NCBI GenBank assembly: GCA_028015205.1
Contig: CM051514.1
Span: 40,440,150 to 40,504,149, forward strand
DNA length: 64,000 nt
Source of the DNA: Mytilisepta virgata
Taxonomy: Eukaryota; Mollusca; Bivalvia; Mytilida; Mytilidae
Reading direction: 5' to 3'
Shown here in pieces: positions 20,736 through 34,132 of this stretch. The translations under genes and the position numbers were made by a program. Every line of letters begins with the position of its first letter. The first letter of the stretch is position 1. The notes beneath the pieces are model-generated. The model was given only the letters and a program-made list of their open reading frames with translations, had not been told where the DNA came from and did no database searches.

Positions 20736-22618
20736 TGCCAATCCTTATACTTTAATTCCAACGGTTGATTTGACGTCTAATACGTCGCTATTCCCTTTAA
20801 TGACGTCATATTAGAAAATTTACCAAATTTAGTCTGTGATATGATAGACAAAAAAAATTGACCAATCAAATGACGCGTTACATCCAATATTAAATTATGA
20901 ACACATAGATTGTAGTAATTTTTGCTACTGTTGCAGCATTTCAACTTTTTTCCTGGCTGGCAAAATCATCCTGGGTTCATGAAGATACAGTTCCAACTGT
21001 CATTGATTTGTTTATTGATGATTGATATTGACTGGATGTAGGTCATTATCAATCAGATGACCTGCTTACCTTATTGACAACATTGTATATCTTTGGTAAA
21101 CCACTAATCTTAATTTAAAATTATTTGTGATTGGAATGCTATAGATTTGCACATTATGTCATATGTATATATTAAAATTACCCATAAACTTAAATTTAAG
21201 TTTACCTGATTGTTTTAGATTGAAAACATGAAATTAAAGTAGGTTAAACATGCAATTTAATAGACTTATAATATGAGCATGTTCATGGGAATTTGTTTTT
21301 ATTACATTATGTGTTCCTATCATTTCAAACTTATTCAGTTTTATAGGGGTTAGATTTATATAATATTTAAAACACATTTTATTAGATCATTATACATTAA
21401 AAGTTATTTGATCTCAAATAGCCTATAGTACTCTCATGCAAAAAAGAAATTTTACCTGAGCTAGCTAAAAAATGTCATATTTTTACAAAACTTGATAAGA
21501 TATCTGGAGTAAGATTAAACATTTAAATGTTTTTTTTTTTATCAAATATTGAATATTTCAGTGTCAGAAAATAGACAATATGATTACAGCTGCATTATGT
21601 CAAGATGTACGAGTACTCTTGAAAAAATATTCTCTGGGCTTTGGTCAGCCAAAGTGTTACAAATCCTTTCCTAGAATTTTGAAACAGAATATTTTATAAA
21701 TTTTGATAGTTTTATTGTTTATATGTAGTAAAATTGCATTGATATTTATTAAAAAAAACTCATATGGAGTATTTCACAAGTTGACACAACTGTAGTCTTT
21801 TAAGACAGCATTCAAGTTCAGTTATGATGCAATCTTTGTATAACCCTTTAAATAAGAAAATAGAAATATTTCTCCCTAATCTTTTCACTCCATATGAATT
21901 TACATGACATACCATACTGCCGTTAGTTATTTAGCCAATATTTTTAAGCCTCAAAGGACTATATAGTTTCCTAACTGACCACATTGTCGGTTATTCAATC
22001 GATAGCCTCTAAGGTCCTTTAATGTTTGCGTGTCAGAATTTACCAGTGGACCAAGATACCTGTCAGGTGGTATATGAAGCAATTTACTGCTTGAATGTAA
22101 ATGTCCATTTATATTATTACACAGAAAATTGATTATTGATTTTAGTTTGCCTGTTTCTGGTAACAATCTCAGGCTTTCTCTATCAACTTCAATAATCTTA
22201 TATGAATGTCTCTAATGTAATATGATCTACTTTATTGGTCATGAATAACAGACTATTTCATTTGACACTTAAAAGCATCATTTTGGCAATAAAATGGAAA
22301 TTAAATGTCAGCATTTTAATAAATGGGATATCGTTGTTGAGATGATGGTATAAATGTATGTAAATTGTTTTCTTCTTATTACTGTCTATATGAATTAATT
22401 TGATTGTTTGATTGAATTACACAAAAGTGTCAATGTCCTCTGAAAGCGTGACCCTCATAATTCTGACTGATTACAAATTAAACGTTAATACAATTGATCA
22501 TGTTGTTTTGAATTATATTGGAACTACATGTAAATTCTTCAGTTGTAATGAAAAAAATAGTTAATTACTGGTTCTTTACCAAATAAGCCAATATTATCTG
22601 TAGTCTTCACTAAGCCAC
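20736..22618. other. Intergenic, no gene seen
   Basis: Contains a perfect TGACGTCA site near 20802 and related GACGTC and ACGTC words within 40 bp, but no gene or clear repeat. Confidence 0.4.
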
Positions 22619-22830
22619 TGGGGCTGTGGTAGCTGAATTTGAACAACTATGATGAATATTTGTTCAATACTGATCGAGCTTTTCAGTTCAAATCTAACTC
22701 CGGGAAGGTGTATTTAACATTGCTCTTAATTGACAAGGGTTGCTGGTTTTCTTGCCCCATGTCTGTGGTTCTTTCTGGGTTCTCTGAGCCTTCTGACCAC
22801 CAATAAAATCTGGTCCCTGCTTGTAATGTT
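22619..22830 (+). mobile_element. Degenerate SINE copy
   Basis: GGGGCTGTGGTAGCTGAATTTG corresponds to the tRNA-like head, CAGTTCAAATC to box B, and CTTAATTGACAAGGGTTGCT, TGTGGTTCTTTCTGGGTTCT and CCACCAATAAAATCTGG to the body. It is more diverged than the 2329 and 59549 copies. Confidence 0.72.
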
Positions 22831-22966
22831 TAAATGAAGGTAAATGAAACATTTGCAAAGCTTATAGAATTTCCAGCAATTTTCATACCCCATTTTCTAT
22901 TAAAAAAAATGAATAAGCAAATTTATCATTTGCTTAAATATACATATCTGCTTTATGATGGGCCAT

Positions 22967-23215
22967 GTTGGCTGAGTGGTCTAGGTAATTTTGTCATCAT
23001 GATCACCGACCTATCTACATTGAGGTTGTGGTTTCAAATCAAACTCATGATGAGTTGAGTTTGACGCCTTAGATTAATTGGAAAGGAATGCAAATTTTCC
23101 TGCCCATAGCAAGGTTGGTAGTTCTTTTCTGGATTCTCTAACATTCTCCACCATGGCCACCATGATATAGGCAGTTGTACTGAAAGTTGGTAAATATCTC
23201 AATAAACCAAACCCT
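22967..23215 (+). mobile_element. Degenerate SINE copy
   Basis: Head GGCTGAGTGGTCTAGGTAAT with a box B-like GGTTTCAAATC, then ATTAATTGGAAAGGAATGCA, GGTTGGTAGTTCTTTTCTGG and TTCTCCACCATGGCCACCAT. It lies about 140 bp beyond the previous SINE in the same orientation. Confidence 0.72.
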
Positions 23216-24391
23216 ACCACTACTATAATGGTGATATTTTTTGTAGGGTATGGACAAGATAAAGTGATTGAACAGTTATAGTATAAAAAGAATTGTATAA
23301 AATTTGTAACTTTCAAGCTGACCTAATATATTCAGAACTTTGTTGTTATAATAGTCAATACATTTCACTGTTTTATTCTATTCTTACACAATGTCAACCA
23401 TAAAATGTTTTATTGTCAGTAGCAGATTGTTCCCTTTATTGGCACATAAGAAAAGAAGTCTTAATGAAAAGATGCTTGCAACTGTGACATCAAAAAATGA
23501 TCAATATTTATAAATCCTATAATCATTTGATAAAGGTTTATATATTGGTATTTTGGAGTTCATCCAATCGAAATATTTGTAACAAAGAATCAACATTTAT
23601 ATTATTGGAGTGTAGTAAATAATTTGCTTGGCATGTAAAGAATATTTATAAGCAGCAGTAGTACAGTTGCCTTGTATCAACAGTGAAAGTTAAGATAATA
23701 TATTTCCCAGTAGCATATTTCTGATTTTATAATACAGTGTCCCACTTAAAACCATTTCTTTATTACAGAAGAGAAATTTTGTTGAATTGTCCATACCATT
23801 AATATTTTTTTTGGAGGAGGAAGTGTAGTACTTGTCTTATTGTGGGGCTTCATGGTATCAATCTGTTGCTATGTTCAGTCTAATGGGATATTATCTCACA
23901 AAGGCATGGCCAATGTATTTATTGTAAATTCAGAACAACCACTGCTAATATCAGACATGTGTCTGTATTTATTGTATTATTGTCATGCAATTTAAATAGT
24001 GCAGTTTTACAGTTGTGATAATAGATTTCCAATAAAGAGAGATTTAACGAAATGACCTAAAAAGATAAAGAAAAACTTCTGCATTTTAAACACATGAAAG
24101 ACTTTCAATGGGTGTCCATCAAAAATTAGGTTAGAAAAACCACAACAGTAGTCTCGATCAATATATATTAAAATAAAGTTGATAGCCTCAAGGCTGTAAT
24201 CTGTATTCCACAAGTAATTTTGGGTATATTGTAATAGGTAGTATAAATAAATTTTTATATGAAAGACTTTAATGATTACATTTGTTTGAAATTAAAACCC
24301 TGACAATAGGACATTTTCATGTTCTTGTGGACAGGGTTGAATATCTGAGTACAGAGTAAGAGTTAATATATTGAAAACAGGTGCTGTATAA
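23216..24391. other. Intergenic, no gene seen
   Basis: AT-rich sequence without supported features. The upstream, untranslatable part of the following LINE may begin near 24280. Confidence 0.4.
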
Positions 24392-25171
24392 TTACGTATA
24401 TACATATATGACCACACAATAAAGCCTATTGTATTATATGGTAGTGAAATTTGGGGGCTGTTTTCCCCTGAGTCTTCTGCTTGCAAGAAAAATAATGATT
24501 ATATATTAGAAAAGGTATTTTCAGGTGATATTTCTGAGAAATCACAAATAAAATTTTTGAAATATATCCTTGGTGTTAATAAAAAATCCAGTAATATAGC
24601 AGTTATGTCTGAGCTTGGCAGAATCCCTGTATATTTTACTATTATTTTGTCAATGTTGAAATATTATCATAGATTAGAAAATGTAAAGGAAGGTCTATTG
24701 TATGATGGCTTTTTATGTAACAGGCAATTGCATTCTTGTAAAGTTAATACTTGGTATTCTAGTATTATGTTTATATTGAAAGAGATAGACTTACCAATAT
24801 CAAATTTAAAGGAACTAAAATTAGGTCGTTTATGCAAAATTGTTAAAAATAAACTATCAAAAAGTTTCCTCAATTTTTGGGATGGCTTTAGAGAAAGTAG
24901 TTTAAATTCCGACAAAGGGAAATTATTAACATACTTCACTGTCAAACGATGTTTTGAAAGAGAAAAATATCTTGATTTAAATGATTTTAAAATTAGACAA
25001 TCAATTTGTAAAATTAGAGTTAGTGCTCATTGTTTAAAAATAGAAACTGATAGATATGCAAAAAATTATATTGAACGTACACAAAGACTATGTACTAAGT
25101 GCATACTCAGAGAGGTTGAAGACGAGGAACACTTTTTAGCTCAATGTCCATTGTATGAAAATATTGTATGA
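24392..25171 (+). pseudogene. LINE reverse transcriptase, C-terminal fragment
   Basis: An open frame from 24392 to the TGA at 25169-25171. It reads IKPIVLYGSEIWGLFSPES, then QIKFLKYILGVNKKSSNIAV and SELGRIPVYF, a pattern typical of the region downstream of the RT domain in molluscan non-LTR elements, and ends with the Cys-rich tail QRLCTKCILREVEDEEHFL plus AQCPLY. The RT core and endonuclease are missing, and the frame is closed by stops just upstream, so this is a 5'-truncated, inactive copy. It is the same family as 5592-5837. It could be mistaken for a host gene because the frame is long and clean. Confidence 0.82.
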
Positions 25172-25475
25172 ATAAAACAGCAAAGTTTATTTGGCTATTG
25201 ACTAATGAAAATATTAATGTCCTAAAAACATTGGGTATATTTATAAATAAGTGTTTAGAAATAAGAAATTTTATATAATAACATGCAAATATTTTAATTG
25301 ATATATTTTTATAATATAGATATTGTGGATATAGTATGGCTCTGACCTGACTGCGGTTATTGTGGGTTTAAATAAATATATACATGTTATATATATGTAA
25401 ACTGTATATGTACCTCCAATTATATAAATCACTTGTATTTGATTGCTTGCTCTTAATGGGCCCTTAATTGGAAAT
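24392..25475 (+). mobile_element. 5'-truncated LINE copy
   Basis: The coding remnant is followed by about 300 bp of 3' untranslated sequence ending GCTCTTAATGGGCCCTTAAT, TGGAAATAAAATTC, comparable with the tail of the copy near 6530. No flanking target duplication could be resolved in the AT-rich surroundings. Confidence 0.75.
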
Positions 25476-26599
25476 AAAATTCTTTATACATATAAACATT
25501 GTAAAAAAAATTATCAGCTGTGTTTTCCAATGGCATTAGAAACAGTTATAAAGAGGATCATTTGTCACTTTATGTAGAAAATGATAAATAAATAAATATA
25601 TGATCACTGCATCACATTTCTAAATCCTGTGAACATTTGAAGATTGAAGTTCAAAGCTGCATTCTCAGGCTAAGTTCTTGTGAAATGTGTTTGGGGATCA
25701 GTACCTGAGGAGACTATAATATTCCTTTAAGTATCTTCTTTCTGGATTGGTCAATATGCATTCAAGATGGATTAAATGTGAATGAAAACCAGAATAATTT
25801 TGAATTGACATTCAGTCTAACTTGGTCCTCAGAATAGGATATTCAAAATTTGTTGGAGATACAAATGGTGTTAATTTGGAAAATTCAGTTTTATTTTGGG
25901 AAAATTTATTTTTGTAAACTGTCTTTATATATAAAGATCTATTTGGCATTCTTGGTAGAAATTTCGATTTGAATTTCTAAAAATACTATAAATGGGGAAA
26001 TTAATTTGACATTTTTAATAATGGTGAAAAGTTACAGGATACAAATATATTTTTTTTTCAGTTTTAATGCATGTATGTCAGTGTGACATACACATGTATA
26101 TTAATAAATTATTCCTTATAATCAACTTTATTACTAGACTTACTTTATTACATGCAAACATTAGTTTTTGAATTTTAAGTATCTGTTTCCAAATTCCATT
26201 CATATTTGACCAGATTCCTTTGCAAAGGTCTGACTCATGTTCCATGAATTTCTTAGACATTTTGATAGTTTAAAATTCATTAGCAAAACTTCTTTTGTTT
26301 TTAGATGTTTATTTGATATTCTACAAACGTGTTACACACATAATACCTGTAAGAATGATTATGTCAATCCATTATACATTACACATAAATTGTTGTCAAA
26401 TGATTTCCAAGATGAGTAAGAATGTGACTTATTTCGAATATCAAAAAAAGGTCTCAGAATATGACCTGTAAAATTCAGAAAGTAATTTAAATGCATTTTT
26501 TTTCCACAGTTTGACAGAATGAACATTGGAATAATTTGAAACTTACAGTAATTAAATTTTCCAAAGTTTATTCTATCCACATAATTAAATCTTGCATTA
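25476..26599. other. Intergenic, no gene seen
   Basis: AT-rich sequence; open frames of up to 85 codons have no recognisable content. Confidence 0.4.
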
Positions 26600-26870
26600 T
26601 TATACCCCCACTCCAAAGGAATTGGAGGGGGGTATATCCTGTTTTACCCTTGTGGTTCTGTCTGTGCATCGGTCCGTCTGTCCGTAACAAAATTTTTCGT
26701 CACACTTTTCTCTGCAACTACTCATCACAGCCGCTTGATATTTTGTCACAAGTCTTCTATAGGTATGCCATATTGTGGAATGTTTTCGGACCAAGGCGAC
26801 ATCAACTTCCCATTTGATGACGGTTTATTTTTCGACCTTATTGAAAAGCTGGGGTATCACTTGTGAGCAA
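26600..26870 (+). mobile_element. Hairpin-headed dispersed repeat (family H3)
   Basis: The head is a hairpin TTATACCCCCACTCC / GGAGGGGGGTATA (26600-26636) followed by CTGTTTTACCCTTGT and a run of GGTCCGTCTGTCCGTAAC. The head layout (terminal hairpin, then TTACCCTTGT and GTCCGTC words) is shared with families H1 and H4 in this window. The right boundary is not defined. Confidence 0.6.
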
Positions 26871-29115
26871 TGGCTTACAGTACATCTTGTTGCTTAATAT
26901 CTTTGCCATAAAAAATGCAAGAATTTTCTCTTTGTTGAAGCACTTAGAGTGACTTTAAGATGAAGAATAACAAAAAAATAAAGAGTTGTTAATTTTCTAG
27001 GAAATTTGTCGTGTGCCTTTATGTATTTTGGGTCAATAATAATATGCACCATATCCTACAGTTAATTAACAGATTTACAGTACTGAAAGTCTTGTGCTTG
27101 ATAAAAAGGTCAAGAGTGACAGAAGTGACACAAACTTTATAATTTCCTTATAGATTAAGTGAAGGAGATCTTTTAAGAATCACCCACTATAAAGGAAGGC
27201 TGTTATTTGATGTACATTAATTACTTCCTGCGTTACACTTGTTGACAAATTTATAATCGGAAGTGGTTGGCTTTAAAACTTTTTGGGATTCAAAGTTTTG
27301 GTCATATGTGTGAATAACTGTCAATAACAATGACTGTGCTAATGGCATCCATCTTTCAATTGTTCTTTATATCTTTGCCAATGGTTGGTCATTGTGCTTA
27401 TTAACCATACAAAGGTTAACTCAGAACATATATATATATCATGTGGGTTCAGTCATTTGGCTTAGGTAATAAAGATATATTCTTAATTATTGTTAGGTTT
27501 CAAATTTCAAATTTCAAAACAGAAGATAAGGTGTTAAGCTGCCAAACCTTCAAAGCCCAAAATTATTTTACCATTCCTTAATCGTTAGAAGCACCCCCCC
27601 CCCCCCCCGCAAAAAAAATTAATGAAAAAAGAATAATACTAAGATCAGAAAAAGTTTAAATTCCAAAAAAATCAGTTCTTGACATTTGCTACAAAAATAC
27701 ACTATTAAAAGATGGATGAAATATTGTCCACCTTTCAAAATTGCAGCTGATTGCATGAAACATCCTGGTGCAAAATTCTTGGGTAGACAAAATATTCATT
27801 ACGTACAAAACAATCCCCATTAAGATTGTAAGAATATTCTTATTAAATGCCTGTTTCTTAATTAATACTTAGTAACCACAAGATTAGTCCTAATATTCAC
27901 TATGTTGACTCAACTTCTCAGTCCTGGCTAAGGGTGATAATAGGATTATTGTACGGTTTAATTCCTATTATTATATCCATTGACATTTATATGGTCAGTT
28001 AAATACTTTATCAACAAAATAACAAATAAAGATTTATTGTCTTATCACGGCTGTATTGACATTTTACCATATATCTTGGTTAATCTATTGTTTGTATAAA
28101 TTAAAAGTTCAAAGAAGGCTAATTGAAAATTATTAAATCAGTTTTCTGCAGATCAACAGATATTTTGATTTAAAAAAAAATATAACCTAAAAAAAAAAAG
28201 CATATTAAGACAATATTTAAAAGGGTGAAAATGAAAATAGTTTAACTCCTCTGAAAGCAAATTTACCCATTCACATAGAGTTATTATTACTATTAATTAC
28301 CGGTAATGTATGAATATTCATAAGGCAGTAAATTTACAGTTGTCAAATAAAATTATTGGAAATTATACATATTTCTGAACTTAATATGACATTTTTATGA
28401 TCAATTTTCCACGATTGGATGAGTACTTGTTCAGGCATTATATTGAATATGTGAAGGTGTGTTACTGAAGATGCTAAGTAAATGAATTATGAAATAAATA
28501 ATTACTGGTATTTTTAATTACTTGGTAGGTTTCGCTGGGTGCTTAAGCAATAGCTTTGGAACATAGAACAGTGGACGTTGTGAAAAAAATATACACCTTG
28601 ATCAAATTTTGTGTTTGATTATAAATTTTGGAAGTAGATGTACAGCCATAAGCCATTAGGTATGTTGGATTATTAGGATAGGGATCAGGATATACATACA
28701 GTAGGAAATCATTTTCTTGAATTCAGGGGGACTTTTGAAGTTAGTTTTTTGAGCCATTAAGGTTCACTTAATCAAGCCTATGATTTAATACAAATTGGGG
28801 TAAGTCGACTTATAAGTTATATATAAATAAAATTACCAAAATGTTTGAGAAATCAAGCTGAGATTAAACCTTTGAAATTTGACTATTCTTATACTAGGCT
28901 ACACCAAATTATTTTTCGTTCTTTGGAGTTTTGGATGGCACGAGAAAGCGAAATTTTAATTTTTTTTTCTTGAAAACAAATGTATGCATGGCACAAATCT
29001 TTTGAAATAAAATATTGTAAAACATCCCAACTTTAGGAATGGGCGAACAATTTTTATTTTTATTTTCTTGAAAAATGAAGAATTTTTGCAGCATGAGGTG
29101 GCAAAACATTTTTTA
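26871..29115. other. Intergenic, no gene seen
   Basis: AT-rich, with a C-rich homopolymer near 27594-27608. No supported gene. Confidence 0.45.
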
Positions 29116-29580
29116 GCTCACCTGGTCAAAGGGTCATTGTTGTCGTAAACTTTCCTTTAAAGATCTTCTCCTCTGAAACCACTGGGCCAATTATTACAAA
29201 ACTTGGCAGCAATGATCCTTAGGTGGTCCTCTTTCAAAATTTTATCCGATGACCCCTCCTGTCATCGAAGACGGCCGACGGAGTCAAACTTAGTTTAACA
29301 TAGGACCCTATGGGAAATTTACTTAAAAATCTTCTTATCTGAAACCAATCAGAACAAAACTTGACAGGAATGGTTCTTAGATGGTTCTCTTTTGGAATTT
29401 TATCTGATGACCCTCCCCGTCATCAAAGATGGCCGCCAGATGGATCCATTGGGAAAGTTCACTGAATGATCTTCTTGTTTTAAATCAGTCAGCCAACTGG
29501 AACTTGACAGCAATGTTCCAGGCTGCCAGTCAAGATGGACATAGTCCAGGTAAGCGATACAGGCTCTTGGGAGCCTCTAG
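29116..29580 (+). mobile_element. Helentron-like repeat (family H1, copy B), uninterrupted
   Basis: Starts AGCTCACCTGGTCAAAGG and ends CCAGGTAAGCGATAC, the stem AGGCTCTTGGGAGCCT, then CTAG followed by T. The internal units carry CTTCTCCTCTGAAACCACTG, AACTTGGCAGCAATGATCC, AAGA.GGCCG and CATAGGACCCTATGGG. It gives the uninterrupted version of the site into which the DIRS element inserted in copy A. Confidence 0.75.
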
Positions 29581-32500
29581 TTTCTTAAAACATAGTCCTA
29601 AAATCGGATTGGGAAAATCCAAAGAACTAAAGATCATTTTGGTGTGGCCCTACCCATTTTTTATAAATCTTTCACTGAAATTTGAAAATGAAAAGAAATA
29701 ATATGGTATGATTCAGTGAAACAGCATCTCAGTAAGTTAAATACATGGTATAGGGTTGAGGCAACAGCCCTTCCTTACCACTCTTATTGTCCAAGATACC
29801 AAGCTATGACGTTCATTTTAACTGGTTTCATGTAGTTTATCTATGTGGTTGTATAAAAATCATGTCTTAAACAAAACCCAAATTGTTAAATGTTCATCAC
29901 CAATGATGAGCTTGGGAACAATTATTATTCATTTTCTTTCTGTTAAGACAAGATTACGCTATTTCATAAGCCTGGACGTTTCTGGAATCGACATAAGATG
30001 GACCACCCCTGCTAATTCTAGACATATGGCTATATCCAAGCATATTGGGGTTGACTCTGTTAATATTAAATTTTACATGTATGGAAAACCCCATGGCAAT
30101 GTCTGTAAGATTCTTTCCATCAGTCTCCATCAACCCTTTAAGTCTCACTCTTATCTTCTCTTAAAAAAAATCCTGAAACTTTTAAACGATTACAGTTTAA
30201 ACCTGTTTCATCTCCACATTATTCAGGATCATCATCACGAACTTGTGATTTTGAATAATATTACTTTAATAATATTGTCATTTAAAAAAAATAACAAAAA
30301 TGATAAGGATTTTAGTACTTGAAGAAAATTTTCATATAGGTACATTAATACATGTAAATTGTAAATACTTCATGTATGTGGTTATATGGGCTAGGTGATT
30401 AATGTAATGTTCGGTCATCATATGAAAAATTGTCCATATCCTGTGAGTATTTCATAAATACCATATTTCATTTAAATGTGCATAAATTAAATATGGTATT
30501 GCCTTTTATATAATAAAAACAGTGAAAGGAGTGTGAACGATTACAAAATTTAACGTTTATACACCCGGTTTCTAAACAATTTGATTATATCACATGATTG
30601 TAGGTGTTAAAAAAATTGTTGATGTTTGACTGCTATTATTATGCAAATGGCTTTACCTATGTTTGTTTACGCTTGTGACAACTGTCGTCTAATGTGTACT
30701 TTGTGAATCGATATAAGTCTGTTTATGCCTACATACCTGATGGGAATTTTAGATTTGATGAATGAATGAATGTTGTGTTTTATACATGGATGCATTTTAA
30801 TTATCCTAATTAGTCTTGGTCTTTGAAGTGAACAGGTAAGAAGTAACAATTTTTAGACCACAATAAATAATTACGGACAGTTTTGTATTTATATTATATT
30901 ACATGAATGGTAAATGAGAAAGTGAGTTTACCATACATAACAAAGTATTGGATATAGTGATGTTTTTTTCACAAAAAAAATCTAGTTTTCTAAATGTACT
31001 TATTATTGTAGTATAGTATAGACATATGTCATTAAAGTCTGTTGTAATTTATGGTCTGAAAGAAGTTTTTCAAACTAAGTAGATCAAATCATGGATAGTT
31101 ATGTAGTCTTGATTAAGAAGCTGTAGAATTTCTTATCTGAAGAACCGTATATTAGCTTGTATGGTTGTCAAGGAAATAATTCAGTCTTTATTGTTTTTTA
31201 AAGGTAAAAATTCACAGAATTAGAAAATCAGTGAGGAAACCTGACAAATTAAAAGTTCAGAGAGGGCATTGTGTTAAAAAAATATACAAATTTTCATAAA
31301 AAAAAGGATTAAACCCCACCCCCCTTTCCCCTCCTTGTCAGGTTCTGTCAATGAAAGTGTTACTTGATTAGGATATCTGTTCTCTGTATTAATTTCTTCT
31401 GAAAAATTACTCAAGGAAAGGGAGGGGTTAAATGTTAAAAACAGAAGTAAGGCATTAAATTTGACGTCATAACTGGACTATTATACTGTATATTATTTAA
31501 AAGTCTTGAAAAATCACACTTGAATTTTTTTTGATATTTGTTTTATCTGAACAGCTTGAACCAATGGGTTCTTTTGTTATACTGTTCCTTTTTTTAATTG
31601 GACTTCATCAGTCATGGTATAAAATTACATTATTATACCCCCACAATGGCGCACAGTGTCATGATAATGCAAGATCAGATTTATTTACCAGATTTTCCCT
31701 TAGAAACAAATCTAGGCAATGTATGATGTCAGTGTTTGGGTGGGTGATGGTCATTTGGTTCCATACAGTGATAAAGGAAAGTCTGGTTTGCTGTCGCTCA
31801 GACAAATTTCTGTTATTTGATATGTCAACATTCTATTTTTGATACAGAGCAATAGGAAAGAAGGATATGATGAATTAATTCTTGACAAAATCTATACCAT
31901 GACAAAAATCCAAGCATTGCATGTCCCTTTACTGAGTCTTTACAGTGCTGGCAGACATTGTTCTGTCTATATAGTTGTAATTACACACTAACTGTATTAT
32001 TTTTCCCTTGTTCAATAGATATTAGATCCATTCAGATCATTATGTAACATGTCGATTGCATGTTTAGGATTGTTTAGTTTCCATATGACTAAATCTATTA
32101 TGTTTTTGTTTCTAAAAAAAAACTTCCTTATAATGTACTGTTAAAACTGGATTTCTTTTTTTTGGGAAATGTATTTTTAGAATTGATGTGATGGCACTTA
32201 AACTTTTCCTGTTATGAATTGGTTTATCTTTACGTTTTATATAGATGATGCAAGCTTCGACAGAATTGATTATAGAGGAGTGTCTCTGTAGTTGATTCAG
32301 GACTTTTTAGTCATCTGAGTTCCAAGCTTTGTATCTGTTGAACATTGTCCAGTCAAAGATTTTTGGTCTGATCAATACTATATAATACACATGAAAATTG
32401 TAGAAACCAAACAATTGTTATAAATTTGTTTCAAGAAATGGTTAGACTGTATTCAATTGATATATAATGGTTTTTTAGGCTGTGGTTAGAAAGGGGTGGA

Positions 32501-33953
32501 TGTCAGACATTAAAAAATTGGAAAAAGGAATTTTTCTTTTGTCTGAACTCTTTATATGTTTTTTTATATGCAAATTGAGTTACAAACTGGCTTTACAATT
32601 TCATAGTTACATAATTTGTTATTTTGTCTAGTCCACACCCATAATGTTGACAGAGCTACTTGGTAACTTTGATATGATTTTATTTTAGACAAGGCACCAG
32701 TTTGATAGGTATGGTTCTCTGTCGGAAGTCGCTAGACAACTTCCATTTCTTTATGCATACAGAAAGATATTCATGCATGTTCTTATAAAATTTTATGTAT
32801 TGTCCCTAAAATGTTCAAAGTCCAATTTGTTGTCCACCAGTAACCATATAGATTACGGGGTAACATAATCAAGTTTTCCTTCTCTAATGTTAAAAGTCTC
32901 TTATAGTTTTAATCATGAAATCAATTTGATTGAAGCTCTTCCATTGAACAGGGAATATAATGTTATGGACTGGTTACCCTTTAATACATTGATCCGTTTT
33001 CCATTGTTAACCAAGCAAATAAAACAGGAATTACTTCATATTGTTTAATGGGATTGTGTATATATAGCAATAGCCGATTTATTGGAGAGTTTTTATGAGT
33101 TTAATGTATCTACGTTGTTAATTTTTAATGTTAATGAAAAAATGGATTGATACGGTTATTTTCTCATGCGTGGATTTACAAGCTTGAAGGACGGCATTGA
33201 GGTTGGTTGGCTTTATCTGTTTGTAATGTTTTGAATAAGAGGGATTATTGGAACATTTTCATGTACAGCTGTACATAATAGAAAAGGCTGTCAACAACCA
33301 GTAGGGTTATAATAATAGGATTTTGGAGTCATTGTTAAAGATAGTACATGAAAGGAGAAAGTTCTCAATAAGGTCTGCTTATTAGATTTTAATTGTAGTG
33401 ATAAGATAACATTTTTATGGGTTTTATGTTTGAAGAAGCTACATCAGAATTCATAGGTATGTAATATCATTATCTGGAACCTTCTTTATATGTACATGTA
33501 TGCTTCTGTTGTGTAGTTTTATGAGAGTCTAAAAGTATTGACTGAAGCAATTTCTGTACATGTATTAAGTGTGTAATTTACTTACATGTTTTTGTAGCAT
33601 AAAGGAGATAAATTTGTCCTCCAATGGCTATTGAAGGATATGGGAACAACTATTTGGTTTTTTGTAGGGGACATTTAGGAACGGAATTAAGGAATTTGAA
33701 ATACAAAGGCAGGGGCAAAAGTTTGGTAGAAACTAAGAATGGAGGATTGAATCACTTGAGATCAATATTTTATATTTTGAGAAAAAAAATCAGCATGCTT
33801 TTGCATGAAAGAAAAAACATGCAGGCAGTTAGATGCTACAAAAAATTTGTATGGTCCGAGATTGCATCCCCCATCCCCCCTCTATTTGTTTCATAAAAAT
33901 TATTTGGTTATCCTCTAAATGATAAAATTATAGAATAGAAATAGAAATTGTCT
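29581..33953. other. Intergenic or intronic AT-rich DNA, no gene seen
   Basis: Contains a 159-codon open frame at 29843-30322 and a 103-codon one at 31531-31842, neither with domain content. A short TTATACCCCCACAATGG at 31633 resembles the H3 head but has no hairpin partner. A TGACGTCA word lies near 31463. Confidence 0.45.
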
Positions 33954-33964
33954 TAAGAAGTTGT

Positions 33965-34121
33965 GTTCGACTCCCACCTTAATTGACAAGGATTGCAAAT
34001 TTTCCCACCGAAGGTCGTGGTTCTCTCCGGGTACTCCGGCTTCCTCCACCAATAAAAAACTGGCCGCCGCGAAATAGCCAAATGTGCTGAAAACGGAGTT
34101 AAACCCCAACTACACAAACAA
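33965..34121 (+). mobile_element. 5'-truncated SINE with 11-bp target duplication
   Basis: The body GTTCGACTCCCACCTTAATT and onward matches the SINE family, with GGCTTCCTCCACCAATAAAA and ACTGGCCGCCGCGAAATAGC, tail CCCCAACTACACAAACA. The tRNA-like head is absent. TAAGAAGTTGT flanks it at 33954-33964 and 34122-34132, so it inserted in truncated form by target-primed reverse transcription. Confidence 0.9.
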
Positions 34122-34132
34122 TAAGAAGTTGT

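Noticed and set aside
29843..30322. 159-codon open frame
   Set aside because: No recognisable domain, AT-rich codon use with Lys/Asn/Ile bias, no repeat or splice support.
1083..31800. Similar words AAGGAAAATCTGGTTTGCTGTC (1099) and AAGGAAAGTCTGGTTTGCTG (31774) as a shared exon
   Set aside because: Similarity is limited to about 22 bp without flanking homology or a shared open frame context.
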